Source: Chlamydiota bacterium (GTDB lineage: Bacteria > Actinomycetota > Thermoleophilia > Solirubrobacterales > Solirubrobacteraceae). From it: a stretch of DNA of 64,000 nt. Of this stretch, positions 34,650 through 45,125 are shown piece by piece. The stretch lies in assembly GCA_903970125.1 (NCBI GenBank), contig CAJCHW010000154.1:1-64000 (forward strand), read 5' to 3'. Numbering within the stretch: the stretch's first letter is position 1; every line of letters begins with the position of its first letter. The notes beneath the pieces were generated by a model. The model searched no databases. It worked only from the letters and a program-made list of their open reading frames with translations, and had not been told where the DNA came from. A program made the translations under genes and the position numbers.

Positions 34650-35765
34650 ATGATCGACCGCATTGCGCAACTGCGCGCGCAAGCCGGCGAGGCGATCGCC
34701 GCCGCCCAGGACACTGAGGCACTGGATCAGCTGCGTGTGCACTACCTGGGCCGCAAGGCCGAGCTGCCGCTGCTCTTGCGTGACATCGGCGCGCTGCCCG
34801 CCGACCAGCGCGGTGCAGTCGGCAGGACCGCCAACGAAGCGCGCAAGGCGATCGAGGCACTGATCTCGGCGCGTTCGCAGGAGGTGCAGGCGCAGGAGCT
34901 TTCCGGCAGCTTGCTCGCCGACGCGCTGGACGTGACCCTGCCCGGGACGCCGCCCCGGCCAGTCGGCCGGATGCACGTGATCGCTGCCACGCAGCGCGAG
35001 CTTGAGGACATCTTCCTGGGGCTCGGTTTCACGGTGCTTGAAGGACCAGAGGTGGAGACCGTGCACTACAACTTTGACGCCCTCAACCACAATCCCAACC
35101 ATCCCGCGCGGGCACGCACCGACACCTTCTATCTGCGCACGGAGGCTGGCCCGGGCGATTCGGCCGGGGAGCGGGAGCCCTCGGAGCGGCTGCTGTTGCG
35201 CACGCACACTTCACCGATGCAAGTGCGCGCCATGGAAGCACACCCACCGCCGCTTTACGTCGTCATCCCGGGCAGGGTGTACCGGCCGGACTCCGACGCC
35301 ACCCATACGCCTCAGTTTCACCAGGTCGAGGGTTTGGCGGTCGATGACGACATCACGCTGGCCGATCTGAAGGGGACACTGCTCGCGTTCGCGCGCGCCA
35401 TCTTCGGCGATCAGAGAGACGTGCGCTTGCGTCCGCATTTCTTTCCCTTCACCGAGCCCTCGGTGGAGGTCGACGTGTCCTGCTTTCACTGCTCCGGCGA
35501 GGGCTTTCTGCGCGACGGCTCGCGCTGCCCGCTGTGCAAGGGGGAGGGCTGGCTTGAGGTGCTGGGCGCAGGCGAGGTGGACCCGGACGTCTACGCGCAC
35601 GTGCCCACCACTGAGCGCAACGCGCCCGGGTATGACCCCGAGAAGGTGCAGGGCTTTGCGTGGGGGATGGGGGTGGAGCGCATAGCCATGCTTCGCCACG
35701 GCATCCCCGATCTGCGCCTCTACTACGAGAACGATGTCCGCTTTCTGGAGCAGTTCGGCGCATGA
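34650..35765 (+). CDS. pheS: Phenylalanine--tRNA ligase alpha subunit
   Basis: A 371-aa class II catalytic subunit. An N-terminal coiled coil (about 1-90) is followed by the core with HVIAATQRELEDIFLGLGF, EGPEVETVHYNFDALNHNPN, LRTHTSPMQVRAM (motif 2), FFPFTEPSVEVDVSC and GMGVERIAMLRHGIPDLR (motif 3). An unusual CxxC...CxxC insert (VSCFHCSGEGFLRDGSRCPL, then CKGEG) suggests a zinc-binding loop, as seen in several bacterial PheS. It works as (alpha-beta)2 with PheT. The stop overlaps the pheT start (ATGA). Confidence 0.97.
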   Translation: MIDRIAQLRAQAGEAIAAAQDTEALDQLRVHYLGRKAELPLLLRDIGALPADQRGAVGRTANEARKAIEALISARSQEVQAQELSGSLLADALDVTLPGTPPRPVGRMHVIAATQRELEDIFLGLGFTVLEGPEVETVHYNFDALNHNPNHPARARTDTFYLRTEAGPGDSAGEREPSERLLLRTHTSPMQVRAMEAHPPPLYVVIPGRVYRPDSDATHTPQFHQVEGLAVDDDITLADLKGTLLAFARAIFGDQRDVRLRPHFFPFTEPSVEVDVSCFHCSGEGFLRDGSRCPLCKGEGWLEVLGAGEVDPDVYAHVPTTERNAPGYDPEKVQGFAWGMGVERIAMLRHGIPDLRLYYENDVRFLEQFGA

Positions 35766-38236
35766 GAGTTCCACTGCTGTGGCTGCGCGAATATTGCGAC
35801 CCGCCGCTGGATGTGGCCGGGATCGAGGAGCGCCTGACCATGACCGGCACAAAGGTCGAGGCGGTCCTGCATCACGGTGTGCGCTCTCCTGAGCACTTTG
35901 TGATTGGACGCGTTGTGAGCGTCGAGGGCCATCCCGACGCCGACCGTCTGCGTGTCTGTGAGGTCGATCTCGGCGCGGCGCACCCGGACGGTCCTGCCAC
36001 GATCGTGTGCGGCGCCCCCAACGTCGCCGCAGGCCAGACCGTCGCCGTGGCACAGCCCGGAGCGGTCATGCCCGATGGCACAAAGCTCGCGAAGGCCAAG
36101 CTGCGCGGTGTGGTTTCCGAAGGCATGATCCTGGCCGAGGACGAGCTTTCGATCGGCGCAAACCACGCGGGGATCATGGTGCTCGATGAGCTGGCCGCGG
36201 CCCAGCGGCTGGCCCCCGGTCAGCCGCTGACACGCGCGCTGGCGATCGAAACGGACGTGCTCGAGCTCGAGATCACGCCCAACCGCCCGGACTGCCTCGG
36301 GATCTTTGGCGTCGCCCGCGAGCTGCATGCTGCCACGGGCGCGCCGCTTGCGCCACCGCCTTGGAGCACTGATCCCGGATCCGCCGGGCCCGTCGACGAC
36401 GCCACTGTGACAGTCGAGTGTCCCGAGCTGTGCCCGCGCTTTACAGCGCGGCTGTTTGACGGGGTCGCAGTCGCGCCCTCGCCACTGTGGCTCAAAGCGC
36501 GTCTGGCCGCCGCCGGACAGCGCTCCATCAACAACGTCGTCGACATCACCAACTACGTCATGCTCGCCACCGGCCAGCCGCTTCACGCTTTTGACTTCGA
36601 CCGCGTTGCCGGCGGACATCTGACCGTGCGCCGGGCACGCCCGCGGGAGCCCGTGCAGACCCTCGACGGACAGACGCGCACGCTGGATGGCGAGATGGTG
36701 GTGATCGAGGACGGAGACGGACCAACCTCGATCGCGGGCCTGATGGGAGGCGCGCGTTCAGAGGTGTCGAGCTCGACCTCGCGGGTGTTGCTGGAGGTTG
36801 CCAACTGGAACGGCCCCAACATCCACCGCTCATCGTGGGCGTTGGGCCTGCGCAGCGAGGCCTCGTCTCGGTTTGAGAAGGGCTTGGCACCGGAGGCGTG
36901 CGCCTACGCCCAAGCGCTCGCCAGCCGGCTCATGCTCGAGCTCTGCGGTGCCACGCTTTTGCCGGGGACGATCGACGTCGGCACGCCCGTCGCGGATCCG
37001 CCCCCGATTCGACTGCGCGCCAAGAGATTGCGCTCGATTCTGGGCATGGACGTGACCACCGAGCGCCAGGCGCACATCCTCCGCGCGCTCGATTTCGACG
37101 TAAAACGGGACGACGCGGACGGTGACGACGAGCGGCTGCTGGTCGGTGTGCCGCCGCTACGCCGTCAGGACATCACGCGCGAAGCGGACCTAATCGAGGA
37201 GATCGCTCGCATTGCGGGGTTGGACGAGCTGCCCGCCACGCTGCCTGCCCGGCGCGGCGCCTGCGGAGTGCTCTCTGTCCAGCAGCGACTGCGCCGGCGC
37301 GCAGTGGACGCGCTTGTCGGCTGCGGCCTTTACCAGGTGATGGGGTGGACGTTCACGTCACCGGACTCCCTTGATCAGCTGCGTTTGGGGGAAGACCATC
37401 CACTGCGGCAAGTGGTCGCGCTCGAGGACCCGCTCTCAAGCGACCAATCGCTGTTGCGCTCCACGCTGCTTGGCTCGCTGCAGACGATTGCCGCGCACAA
37501 CCGCGCACGCGGAGTGCTGTCGCTGGGCATCTTCGAGGTCGGCACCGTGTTCGCGCTCGACACAGGCTCAGGGAGTGCCATCGGCGTGCGCGAGCACGGG
37601 GCATTAGGGGTGCTCATGAGCGGACCTGCGCTACCGGCGACGTGGCGCTCGTCGGATCCGCCCAAGGCAGACTTCTTCGCCCTCAAAGGCGTGCTCGAAG
37701 CGCTCGCCGAGGCTCTCGGCGTAAGCGTCGACTGCATCCCCGCGAACCCGGAGCTTTATCCCTTTCTGCACCCCGCACGTGCCGCCGAGGTGCTCTGTGG
37801 CGGTGAGCCAATCGGCTGGCTGGGGGAGTTGCATCCCCTGATCGAGGCCGGCGATGGCGCTCATGGGGGCGTCTCGCCCGCAGCGATGGAACTCGACCTT
37901 GACGCGCTCGTGGCCAGCGCTGCCATTCGCCGCCACGACTACCGCGACCTGATCTCCTTCCCGCCGCTGCGCCGCGACCTGGCGGTCGTCTTGCCCGAGC
38001 GTGTTGCAGCGGCACGCGTCGAGCAGGCCGTGCGCGAGAGCGGTGCGCCAATGCTTGAGGATATGCGGATCTTCGACGTCTACACAGGGCCTCAGGTGGG
38101 CGCGAACATGCGCTCGCTCGCACTCGCACTCTCGTTCCGCGACCCGCAGCGCACGCTCTCAGACGCCGACATCGACCCGGTATGGACGCGAATCCTGGCC
38201 GCACTTGGCGAGTTGGGAGGAGAGCTTCGTGGCTGA
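35762..38236 (+). CDS. pheT: Phenylalanine--tRNA ligase beta subunit
   Basis: An 824-aa protein of normal length. The domains in order are: an N-terminal piece MRVPLLWLREYCDPPL; an EMAP-type tRNA-binding domain (HFVIGRVVSVEGHPDADRLR); B3/B4 editing (SINNVVDITNYVMLATGQPL); B5 (RLRAKRLRSILGMDVTTERQ); the catalytic-like core; and a C-terminal ferredoxin-fold anticodon-binding domain (LAVVLPERVAAARVEQAVRE). ATG 35762 is coupled to pheS by ATGA. Its last eight bases contain the start of argC, an uncommon fusion of a synthetase operon with an arginine operon. Confidence 0.97.
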   Translation: MRVPLLWLREYCDPPLDVAGIEERLTMTGTKVEAVLHHGVRSPEHFVIGRVVSVEGHPDADRLRVCEVDLGAAHPDGPATIVCGAPNVAAGQTVAVAQPGAVMPDGTKLAKAKLRGVVSEGMILAEDELSIGANHAGIMVLDELAAAQRLAPGQPLTRALAIETDVLELEITPNRPDCLGIFGVARELHAATGAPLAPPPWSTDPGSAGPVDDATVTVECPELCPRFTARLFDGVAVAPSPLWLKARLAAAGQRSINNVVDITNYVMLATGQPLHAFDFDRVAGGHLTVRRARPREPVQTLDGQTRTLDGEMVVIEDGDGPTSIAGLMGGARSEVSSSTSRVLLEVANWNGPNIHRSSWALGLRSEASSRFEKGLAPEACAYAQALASRLMLELCGATLLPGTIDVGTPVADPPPIRLRAKRLRSILGMDVTTERQAHILRALDFDVKRDDADGDDERLLVGVPPLRRQDITREADLIEEIARIAGLDELPATLPARRGACGVLSVQQRLRRRAVDALVGCGLYQVMGWTFTSPDSLDQLRLGEDHPLRQVVALEDPLSSDQSLLRSTLLGSLQTIAAHNRARGVLSLGIFEVGTVFALDTGSGSAIGVREHGALGVLMSGPALPATWRSSDPPKADFFALKGVLEALAEALGVSVDCIPANPELYPFLHPARAAEVLCGGEPIGWLGELHPLIEAGDGAHGGVSPAAMELDLDALVASAAIRRHDYRDLISFPPLRRDLAVVLPERVAAARVEQAVRESGAPMLEDMRIFDVYTGPQVGANMRSLALALSFRDPQRTLSDADIDPVWTRILAALGELGGELRG

Positions 38237-39263
38237 CCAAGCCCGTACACAGGCCTTTGCGCCGGGCTCGCCCCGGGTGGTCGTGGCCGGGGCGACCGGT
38301 TTTGCCGGCGCACTCGCCGCGGAGCTGCTGTGGCGCCATCCCGGATTTGAGCTGACGCACATTTTTGGGCGCTCGGATGTGGGACGGACGCTGAACGACG
38401 TCTACCCGCGCTACCGCGTGCCCATGATGCTCGGAGAGCTCGACGTCGATGCGCTCGGTGCGATCGAGGCCGCGGTCGTGGCCTACCCGCACGCCGCCGC
38501 CGCTCCAACCGTGGCGGCGCTGCGCGCGCGCGGTGCGCGCGTGGTCGATCTCAGCGCCGACTTTCGCCTGACATCGCTCGAGGCCTACGAGCAGTGGTAC
38601 GGGATTCATCCGCAGCCAGAGCTGCGTCACGAGGCCGTCTACGGGCTTACGGAGCTGCACCGCGACCGCATCGCGAACGCCACGATCGTGGCCAATCCAG
38701 GCTGCTATCCCACCGCCGCGGTACTCGCCCTTGCACCGCTTGCCCGCGCCGGCGTGATCGGCGACTTGGTCATCGACGCCAAGCAGGGAATCTCCGGCGC
38801 GGGGCGCAGTTACGACGACACCACTCACCTGTCAATGGCGGGCGAGAACATCCTGCCCTACAAGGTCGCCGCCCATCGCCACACGCCCGAGATCGAGGAG
38901 CAGCTTGGGCGTTTGGGGGCGGCGCTTGCAGTGCAGTTTCAAGCGCATCTTGTGCCACTGGACCAAGGCGAGCTCGCCAGCTGTTACGTCACGCCCACGC
39001 GCGCGGTCGGGGCCGAAGAGCTAAGAGCGCTTTACGCCGACGCCTACACGCACGAGCCCTTCGTGGAGGTCGTCGATGTCCCCCCGGGCACGCGCGACGT
39101 GCTCGCCACAAACATCTGCCGCGTGTTCGCGGCCGCCGACGCGCATACCGGCAAGATCGTCGTGCTGTCGGCGATCGACAATCTCTGGAAGGGCACCTCG
39201 TCACAGGCGATCCAAAATCTCAACGTGATGTTTGGCCACGCCGAGGATGCGGGGTTGCGGTGA
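38229..39263 (+). CDS. argC: N-acetyl-gamma-glutamyl-phosphate reductase
   Basis: A 344-aa enzyme of the third step of arginine synthesis, reducing N-acetylglutamyl phosphate to the semialdehyde with NADPH. It has the Rossmann start VVVAGATGFAGALAAELLWR, the catalytic Cys in VANPGCYPTAAVLAL, IDAKQGISGAGRS, and HRHTPEIEEQL with the catalytic His. GTG 38229 has GGAGGA eight bases before it and overlaps pheT by eight bases. It overlaps argJ by GTGA. Confidence 0.95.
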   Translation: MADQARTQAFAPGSPRVVVAGATGFAGALAAELLWRHPGFELTHIFGRSDVGRTLNDVYPRYRVPMMLGELDVDALGAIEAAVVAYPHAAAAPTVAALRARGARVVDLSADFRLTSLEAYEQWYGIHPQPELRHEAVYGLTELHRDRIANATIVANPGCYPTAAVLALAPLARAGVIGDLVIDAKQGISGAGRSYDDTTHLSMAGENILPYKVAAHRHTPEIEEQLGRLGAALAVQFQAHLVPLDQGELASCYVTPTRAVGAEELRALYADAYTHEPFVEVVDVPPGTRDVLATNICRVFAAADAHTGKIVVLSAIDNLWKGTSSQAIQNLNVMFGHAEDAGLR

Positions 39264-40561
39264 GCCTTGGCAGCGACATCCGGGGCGGCCAGCCCGTCGG
39301 CCCGCGCCCCGGTCCGTTTTTTGCCTCACGTTGGGTCACGGCACCGGCACATGTGCGCGAACTCGATCCGCCCACGCAACTGCCCGCCGGCTTTCGCGCG
39401 GCCGGTGTGGCGTGCGGCATCAAGCCGAGTGGGAACCTTGATCTCGGCCTGCTGGTTTGCGACGGCCCGCAAGCCGTCAGCGCAGCCTGCTTTACGCCGA
39501 GCAGCGCCCCCGCAGCGCCTGTGGTGCTGAACCGCGAGCGCTGCCGCTTGGACGCGCTGCGCGCGGTCACTGTCAACGCCGGCTGCGCCAACGCCGCCAC
39601 CGGCCGTCGCGGCTTTGATGACGCGGCCAAGACCCAGGGCGCGACCGCTGTTGCCGTCGGCGTTCCGCCCGACCAGGTCGCCCTTGCCTCGACCGGGGAG
39701 ATCGGCACCTATCTGCCGATGGACAAGGTCACGCGGGGGGTGCTCGGCGCCAGCAAGGCGCTCAACGCCGACGGCTTTGACGACTTCCAGCGCGCGATTG
39801 AGACTACCGACGCCTTTCAGAAGCGTGCCAGCCTTGAGGTGATGCTGGACGCGGGCACGGTGCGCCTGTGCGCACAGTGCAAAGGTGCCGGGATGATCTC
39901 GCCGAGGTTCGCGACCCTGCTGTGCTTCGTGGAGACCGACGCCGCGATCACGCCCGGTGAGGCCGACGCGCTGCTCAGGCCCACGGTCGCACGTTCGTTT
40001 GAACGCATCAGCGTGGACGGGCAGCTTTCCACAAACGACACCGTGATCCTGATGGCCTCGGGTGCCAGCGGCGTTCGTCTGGCAACCGGCAGCGCAGACT
40101 ACGAACGCTTCGCAGAGGCACTTGAGGCGCTGATGCGCCAGCTCGCCATCCTGACGGTGGCAGACGGTGAGGGCGCGCTGCGCATCGGCCGCGTGGTCGT
40201 CCGCGGCGGCGAGGAAGGCGACGCCGAGATTGCCGCTCGCGCCGTGGCCAACTCACCGCTCGTGAAAGCCGCACTCCACGGTGGCGATGCCAACTGGGGT
40301 CGGATCGTCCAAGCGGTCGGGGCCGCGCTACCCGGTGAAAAGGTGCTCGCGGTCGATATTGCGATCGAGGGCATACTGGTCTGCGCCGGCGGTGCCGCGC
40401 TCCAGGTAGACGAGCAGGTGTTGGCGCAGGCGCTCTCCGGCACCGAAATCGAGTACCAGATCACGCTCCCCGGCGCGCGCGCCGAAGACCCCGGCGCGGA
40501 GGTGCTGTTCTCCGATCTTTCCCACGAATATGTGACCATCAACGCGGAGTACACGACATGA
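39260..40561 (+). CDS. argJ: Bifunctional ornithine acetyltransferase/N-acetylglutamate synthase
   Basis: A 433-aa protein. ArgJ recycles the acetyl group from N-acetylornithine to glutamate. Recognised by TVNAGCANAATGRRGFDDA, ALASTGEIGTYLPMDKV, and the autocleavage region KGAGMISPRFATLLCF, where the Thr becomes the N-terminal nucleophile of the beta chain. SFERISVDGQLSTNDTVILM and HGGDANWGRIVQAVG follow. It starts at GTG 39260 (GTGA with argC) and ends ATGA with argB. Confidence 0.95.
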   Translation: MSLGSDIRGGQPVGPRPGPFFASRWVTAPAHVRELDPPTQLPAGFRAAGVACGIKPSGNLDLGLLVCDGPQAVSAACFTPSSAPAAPVVLNRERCRLDALRAVTVNAGCANAATGRRGFDDAAKTQGATAVAVGVPPDQVALASTGEIGTYLPMDKVTRGVLGASKALNADGFDDFQRAIETTDAFQKRASLEVMLDAGTVRLCAQCKGAGMISPRFATLLCFVETDAAITPGEADALLRPTVARSFERISVDGQLSTNDTVILMASGASGVRLATGSADYERFAEALEALMRQLAILTVADGEGALRIGRVVVRGGEEGDAEIAARAVANSPLVKAALHGGDANWGRIVQAVGAALPGEKVLAVDIAIEGILVCAGGAALQVDEQVLAQALSGTEIEYQITLPGARAEDPGAEVLFSDLSHEYVTINAEYTT

Positions 40562-41429
40562 GCACGCACGACCGCGTGGGCTCCGGGCCCTCGGTTGCCA
40601 CGCTACTTGAGGCGCTGCCCTATATACGCGACTTTCACCGTAAGACCGTGGTGATCAAGTACGGCGGCGCGGCGATGGTCGATGCCGAGCTGCGAGAGGA
40701 GTTCGCGCGCGATGTAGTGCTGTTGAAGTACGTGGGGCTGAACCCGATTGTCGTGCACGGCGGCGGACCGGAGATCACCTCCTACATGGAGCGGTTGGGC
40801 ATGCCCGTGGAGTTCGTCGGAGGCCTGCGCGTGTCCGATGCCCAGACAGTCGAGGTGGCCAAGATGGTCCTGGTGGGCAAGGTCAACAAGGAGATCGTCA
40901 CGCGTATCAACCGCCACGGCCAGCCGGCTGTCGGGCTCTGCGGCGACGACGGCCTGCTCTTTCGCGTGGCCCGACGCAGCGGGCCCGATGGCCAGGACAT
41001 CGGGTTCGTCGGTGACATCGAGCGGGTCAATGTCGATGTGATCGAACATGTCGCCCGCGACTACATCCCCGTGATCGCCTCGGTCGGTTCAGACCGTGAG
41101 GGCAACTCCTACAACGTTAACGCCGACCAGGCCGCCGGCGCGGTGTCACGGGCGCTGCAGGCCTACAAGGTGATCTTCTTGACCGACGTCGTCGGTTGGC
41201 TGCGCGACCCTTCGCAGCCGGCGAGTCTGATCTCCGGCGCCAATGCCAATGACGTACGCGAAGTACTGGACACGGTCGACGGAGGGATGCGTCCCAAGCT
41301 CCAGGCGTGTGTGGAGGCGATCGACGGCGGTGTCGATGCCGCACACATCGTCGACGGGCGCGTTCCCCACTCGCTGCTGTTGGAGTTGTTCACCGACGCC
41401 GGCGTGGGCACCAAGATCGAGGCCGGTCT

Positions 41430-41433
<4 letters not shown>
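40558..41433 (+). CDS. argB: Acetylglutamate kinase
   Basis: A 291-aa amino-acid kinase: VVIKYGGAAMVDAELREEFA (phosphate loop, Lys), GLNPIVVHGGGPEITSYMER, GLCGDDGLLFRVARR and YNVNADQAAGAVSRALQAYK. It phosphorylates N-acetylglutamate. The N-terminal extension before KTVVIKYGG (ATLLEALPYIRDFHRKT) is the helix present in arginine-inhibited hexameric enzymes, so feedback inhibition by arginine is likely. ATG and stop overlap both neighbours. Confidence 0.96.
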
Positions 41434-42683
<1,250 letters not shown>

Positions 42684-42747
42684 CACACAGGCAGGTGCCG
42701 ACGATGACTGCTCCCTGCAACGCCGGCCGCAGTAGCCTTCCCCGCCC

Positions 42748-44037
42748 ATGAGCTCCCACGACACCGTTTTCGACGTCAACGCCACCGCGGCCCCCCGGAC
42801 CAACTCCTACGAGGCCGGCCCCGGGGACGTCGGCCGGGTGCTGTTGCTGTACTCCGGCGGCCTGGACACGAGCGTCATGCTCAAGTGGATCCAGGACCAT
42901 TACGACGCCGACGTGGTCACGCTCACCGTGAATCTGGGCCAGCCCGGGGAGGACTACACCGCGGTCCGCGCCAAGGCGGAGATGTTGGGCGCTCTGGAGT
43001 GCATCGTGGTCGACGCCCGCGAGCAGTTCGCCGCCGAGTACCTCGCGCCCGCGATCAAAGCAAATGCTCTCTACGGGACCGGCTACCCGCTCTTCACCGC
43101 GCTCGGGCGTCCCTTGATCGCCAAGCTCGCCGTCGAGCACGCGCGGCGCATGGGGTGTGACGCGATCGCCCACGGCTGCACGGGCAAGGGCAACGACCAG
43201 GTGCGCATCGACGCCACCGTGGCCACCCTGGCCCCTGAGCTGAAGGTGATCGCGCCGGTACGCACGTGGCAGATGGGACGCGAGGAGGAGATCGAGTACG
43301 CCCGTGCCAACGGCATCCCCGTCAAGGGCGGAACCGAGGTTGCCCCGTATTCGATCGACGACAATCTCTGGGGACGGTCCTCCGAGGGCCGCTGGATCGA
43401 GGACCTCGATCATGCGCCCGACGATGATGTCTTCAATCTCGTGACGCTGCCCGAGCACGCGCCCGATGACCCCGAGGTGATCGCGCTCGAGTTCGAGCGC
43501 GGACTGCCAGTGGCCGTCAACGGCGAGCGTCTGGGACTCGTAGAGTGCATTGAACGGACCGGCGAGATCGGCGCCCGCCACGGCGTCGGGATCGTGGACC
43601 ACATCGAGGACCGCATTGTCGGGCTGAAGGTCCGTGACATCTACGAGGTCCCTGCCGCGACGATCATTCTCAGCGCCCACCAGGAGCTGGAGCGTCTGGT
43701 GGCGACCATTCACCAGAACCAGATGAAGCCCATGCTCGATCAACGCTGGGGGTACCTCGTCTACGCCGGTCTGTGGTGGGAGCCACTGCGCTCCGATCTC
43801 GACGCCTACATCGATGCAGCCAACCGCTACGTCACCGGGACGATCTCGCTCAAGCTCTACAAGGGTTCCGCACGCGTGATCCAGCGCTCCTCGCCGCACG
43901 CCGTCTACGACGCCTCGCTTGCCTCCTTTGCGGGGTCCGGCGGTCTGTTTTCGCAGGGCGCCGCCCCCGGTTTTATCGAGCTGTGGTCACTGCAATCGCG
44001 CATGGCATGGCGCGTGCGCAACCCTGACGCGCAGTGA
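42748..44037 (+). CDS. argG: Argininosuccinate synthase
   Basis: A 429-aa protein that joins citrulline and aspartate with ATP. The PP-loop is VLLLYSGGLDTSVMLKW. HGCTGKGNDQVRIDATVATL, PYSIDDNLWGRSSEGRWIED and LYKGSARVIQRSSPHAVYD are typical. The N-terminal ~29 residues before the PP-loop are extra. The start is ATG 42748. No argH, argR or argF gene lies near, so the pathway must be completed elsewhere in the genome. Confidence 0.96.
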   Translation: MSSHDTVFDVNATAAPRTNSYEAGPGDVGRVLLLYSGGLDTSVMLKWIQDHYDADVVTLTVNLGQPGEDYTAVRAKAEMLGALECIVVDAREQFAAEYLAPAIKANALYGTGYPLFTALGRPLIAKLAVEHARRMGCDAIAHGCTGKGNDQVRIDATVATLAPELKVIAPVRTWQMGREEEIEYARANGIPVKGGTEVAPYSIDDNLWGRSSEGRWIEDLDHAPDDDVFNLVTLPEHAPDDPEVIALEFERGLPVAVNGERLGLVECIERTGEIGARHGVGIVDHIEDRIVGLKVRDIYEVPAATIILSAHQELERLVATIHQNQMKPMLDQRWGYLVYAGLWWEPLRSDLDAYIDAANRYVTGTISLKLYKGSARVIQRSSPHAVYDASLASFAGSGGLFSQGAAPGFIELWSLQSRMAWRVRNPDAQ

Positions 44038-44116
44038 GCCTCACCCGCCCGCGCCATTAGCGGACAGCTTGCACCCCCGTGTAGCATTGGGACTCCCGCC
44101 GGGTTTGGAGGAAACC

Positions 44117-45088
44117 GTGACGGAGGGCAACGCCGCCATGTCTGCCCAACCAAAAAACCATCACGTGCTCGACGAGTTGCTCGCGCGCACAGTTGGGCCC
44201 GTCCCGGAGCCCAGCGCGGCAGTGGAGCACCCGCCTTTGACCCCCGGGCCGGCCCGCGAGCAGTCGCCCGGCGCTGGGTCCAGCGGCGACGCCTCGACGC
44301 CTGGCAATGCCACGCCCGTCGGCTGGCGCGATGGCAATCGGGGGCGCCCGCGAGATCCCATACCCGGGCGTGGGCCGCTGGCGTTGCACCTCAGCCGCGC
44401 CGCCACCGAGGAACGTCTGACCGCCAGCGAAGCAAGCTTGGAGCAGGCGCACAAGGACCTGGCCGAGCGCGACCGGCGCTTGGCGCATGCCGCCATGAGC
44501 CTCACGCAGGCCGCCGAAGAGGTCTCCAAGGCCAAAGAGCAGGTGCAGGTCCTAAACGGCCGGCTGCTGGCCAGCGAACGCAGCGAGCGTCAGGTTGAGG
44601 ACGAGCGCGCGCGGGCGCACGCATCGCGCGAGACCTTGGAGGCGCAGCTGACCGTCATGCACGCCCGCGAGCGCGAACTGCGCGACGACCTTGAGGCAGA
44701 GCGTCTGGCGCATAGGCAGTCACAGGCCGACAACGAACGCCTGCGCGGCAGCCTGGAAGCGCTGCGGCCGCTTGTTGGCGTGCTCGGCCGGGCGGCCAGC
44801 GAGCTTCGCGGCGCGCTCGGCCAGCGATGGGCAGCCGACACCGAGCGCGACGTGCGCGACCACGATCCAGCCGAGCGCGACCGAATCGACGCGCCGCCGT
44901 GGCCCCACGCCGCCGCAACCGAAGCGCCACCGAGTACCACATCCGACGCCCGATTGAACGGCACCCCCAATGGCGCCGATCACCAGTCCGGGTTCGGCGC
45001 ATGGGCCGCCGAACAGGCCGAGGCGGGGCTTGTGCGGGCGCTGGCCGACGCTGTGGAACGCTGGCGCACACACAGCTCCGGCAGCTAG
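44117..45088 (+). CDS. Coiled-coil protein of unknown function
   Basis: A 323-aa hydrophilic protein starting at GTG 44117, four bases after GGAGGA. The first ~95 residues are Pro/Gly-rich and disordered (TPGPAREQSPGAGSSGDAS). Residues about 100-240 form a long coiled coil (TEERLTASEASLEQAHKDLA, ERDRRLAHAAMSLTQAAEEV, up to LRDDLEAERLAHRQSQADNE). A disordered linker and a C-terminal helix (WAAEQAEAGLVRALADAVER) follow. No membrane segment or known domain was seen. A scaffold or cytoskeleton-like role is possible but speculative. It lies between argG and dnaE, and its end is close to the dnaE start. Confidence 0.75.
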   Translation: MTEGNAAMSAQPKNHHVLDELLARTVGPVPEPSAAVEHPPLTPGPAREQSPGAGSSGDASTPGNATPVGWRDGNRGRPRDPIPGRGPLALHLSRAATEERLTASEASLEQAHKDLAERDRRLAHAAMSLTQAAEEVSKAKEQVQVLNGRLLASERSERQVEDERARAHASRETLEAQLTVMHARERELRDDLEAERLAHRQSQADNERLRGSLEALRPLVGVLGRAASELRGALGQRWAADTERDVRDHDPAERDRIDAPPWPHAAATEAPPSTTSDARLNGTPNGADHQSGFGAWAAEQAEAGLVRALADAVERWRTHSSGS

Positions 45089-45125
45089 GCACTGCCGCCG
45101 TGCGCGGGCGGCAGCATCCGCTCGG

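Noticed and set aside
44970-45125. A longer dnaE start (52 extra codons)
   Set aside because: The extension overlaps the coiled-coil gene, is Arg/Pro-rich and is not part of the PHP domain; ATG 45126 or 45135 fits.
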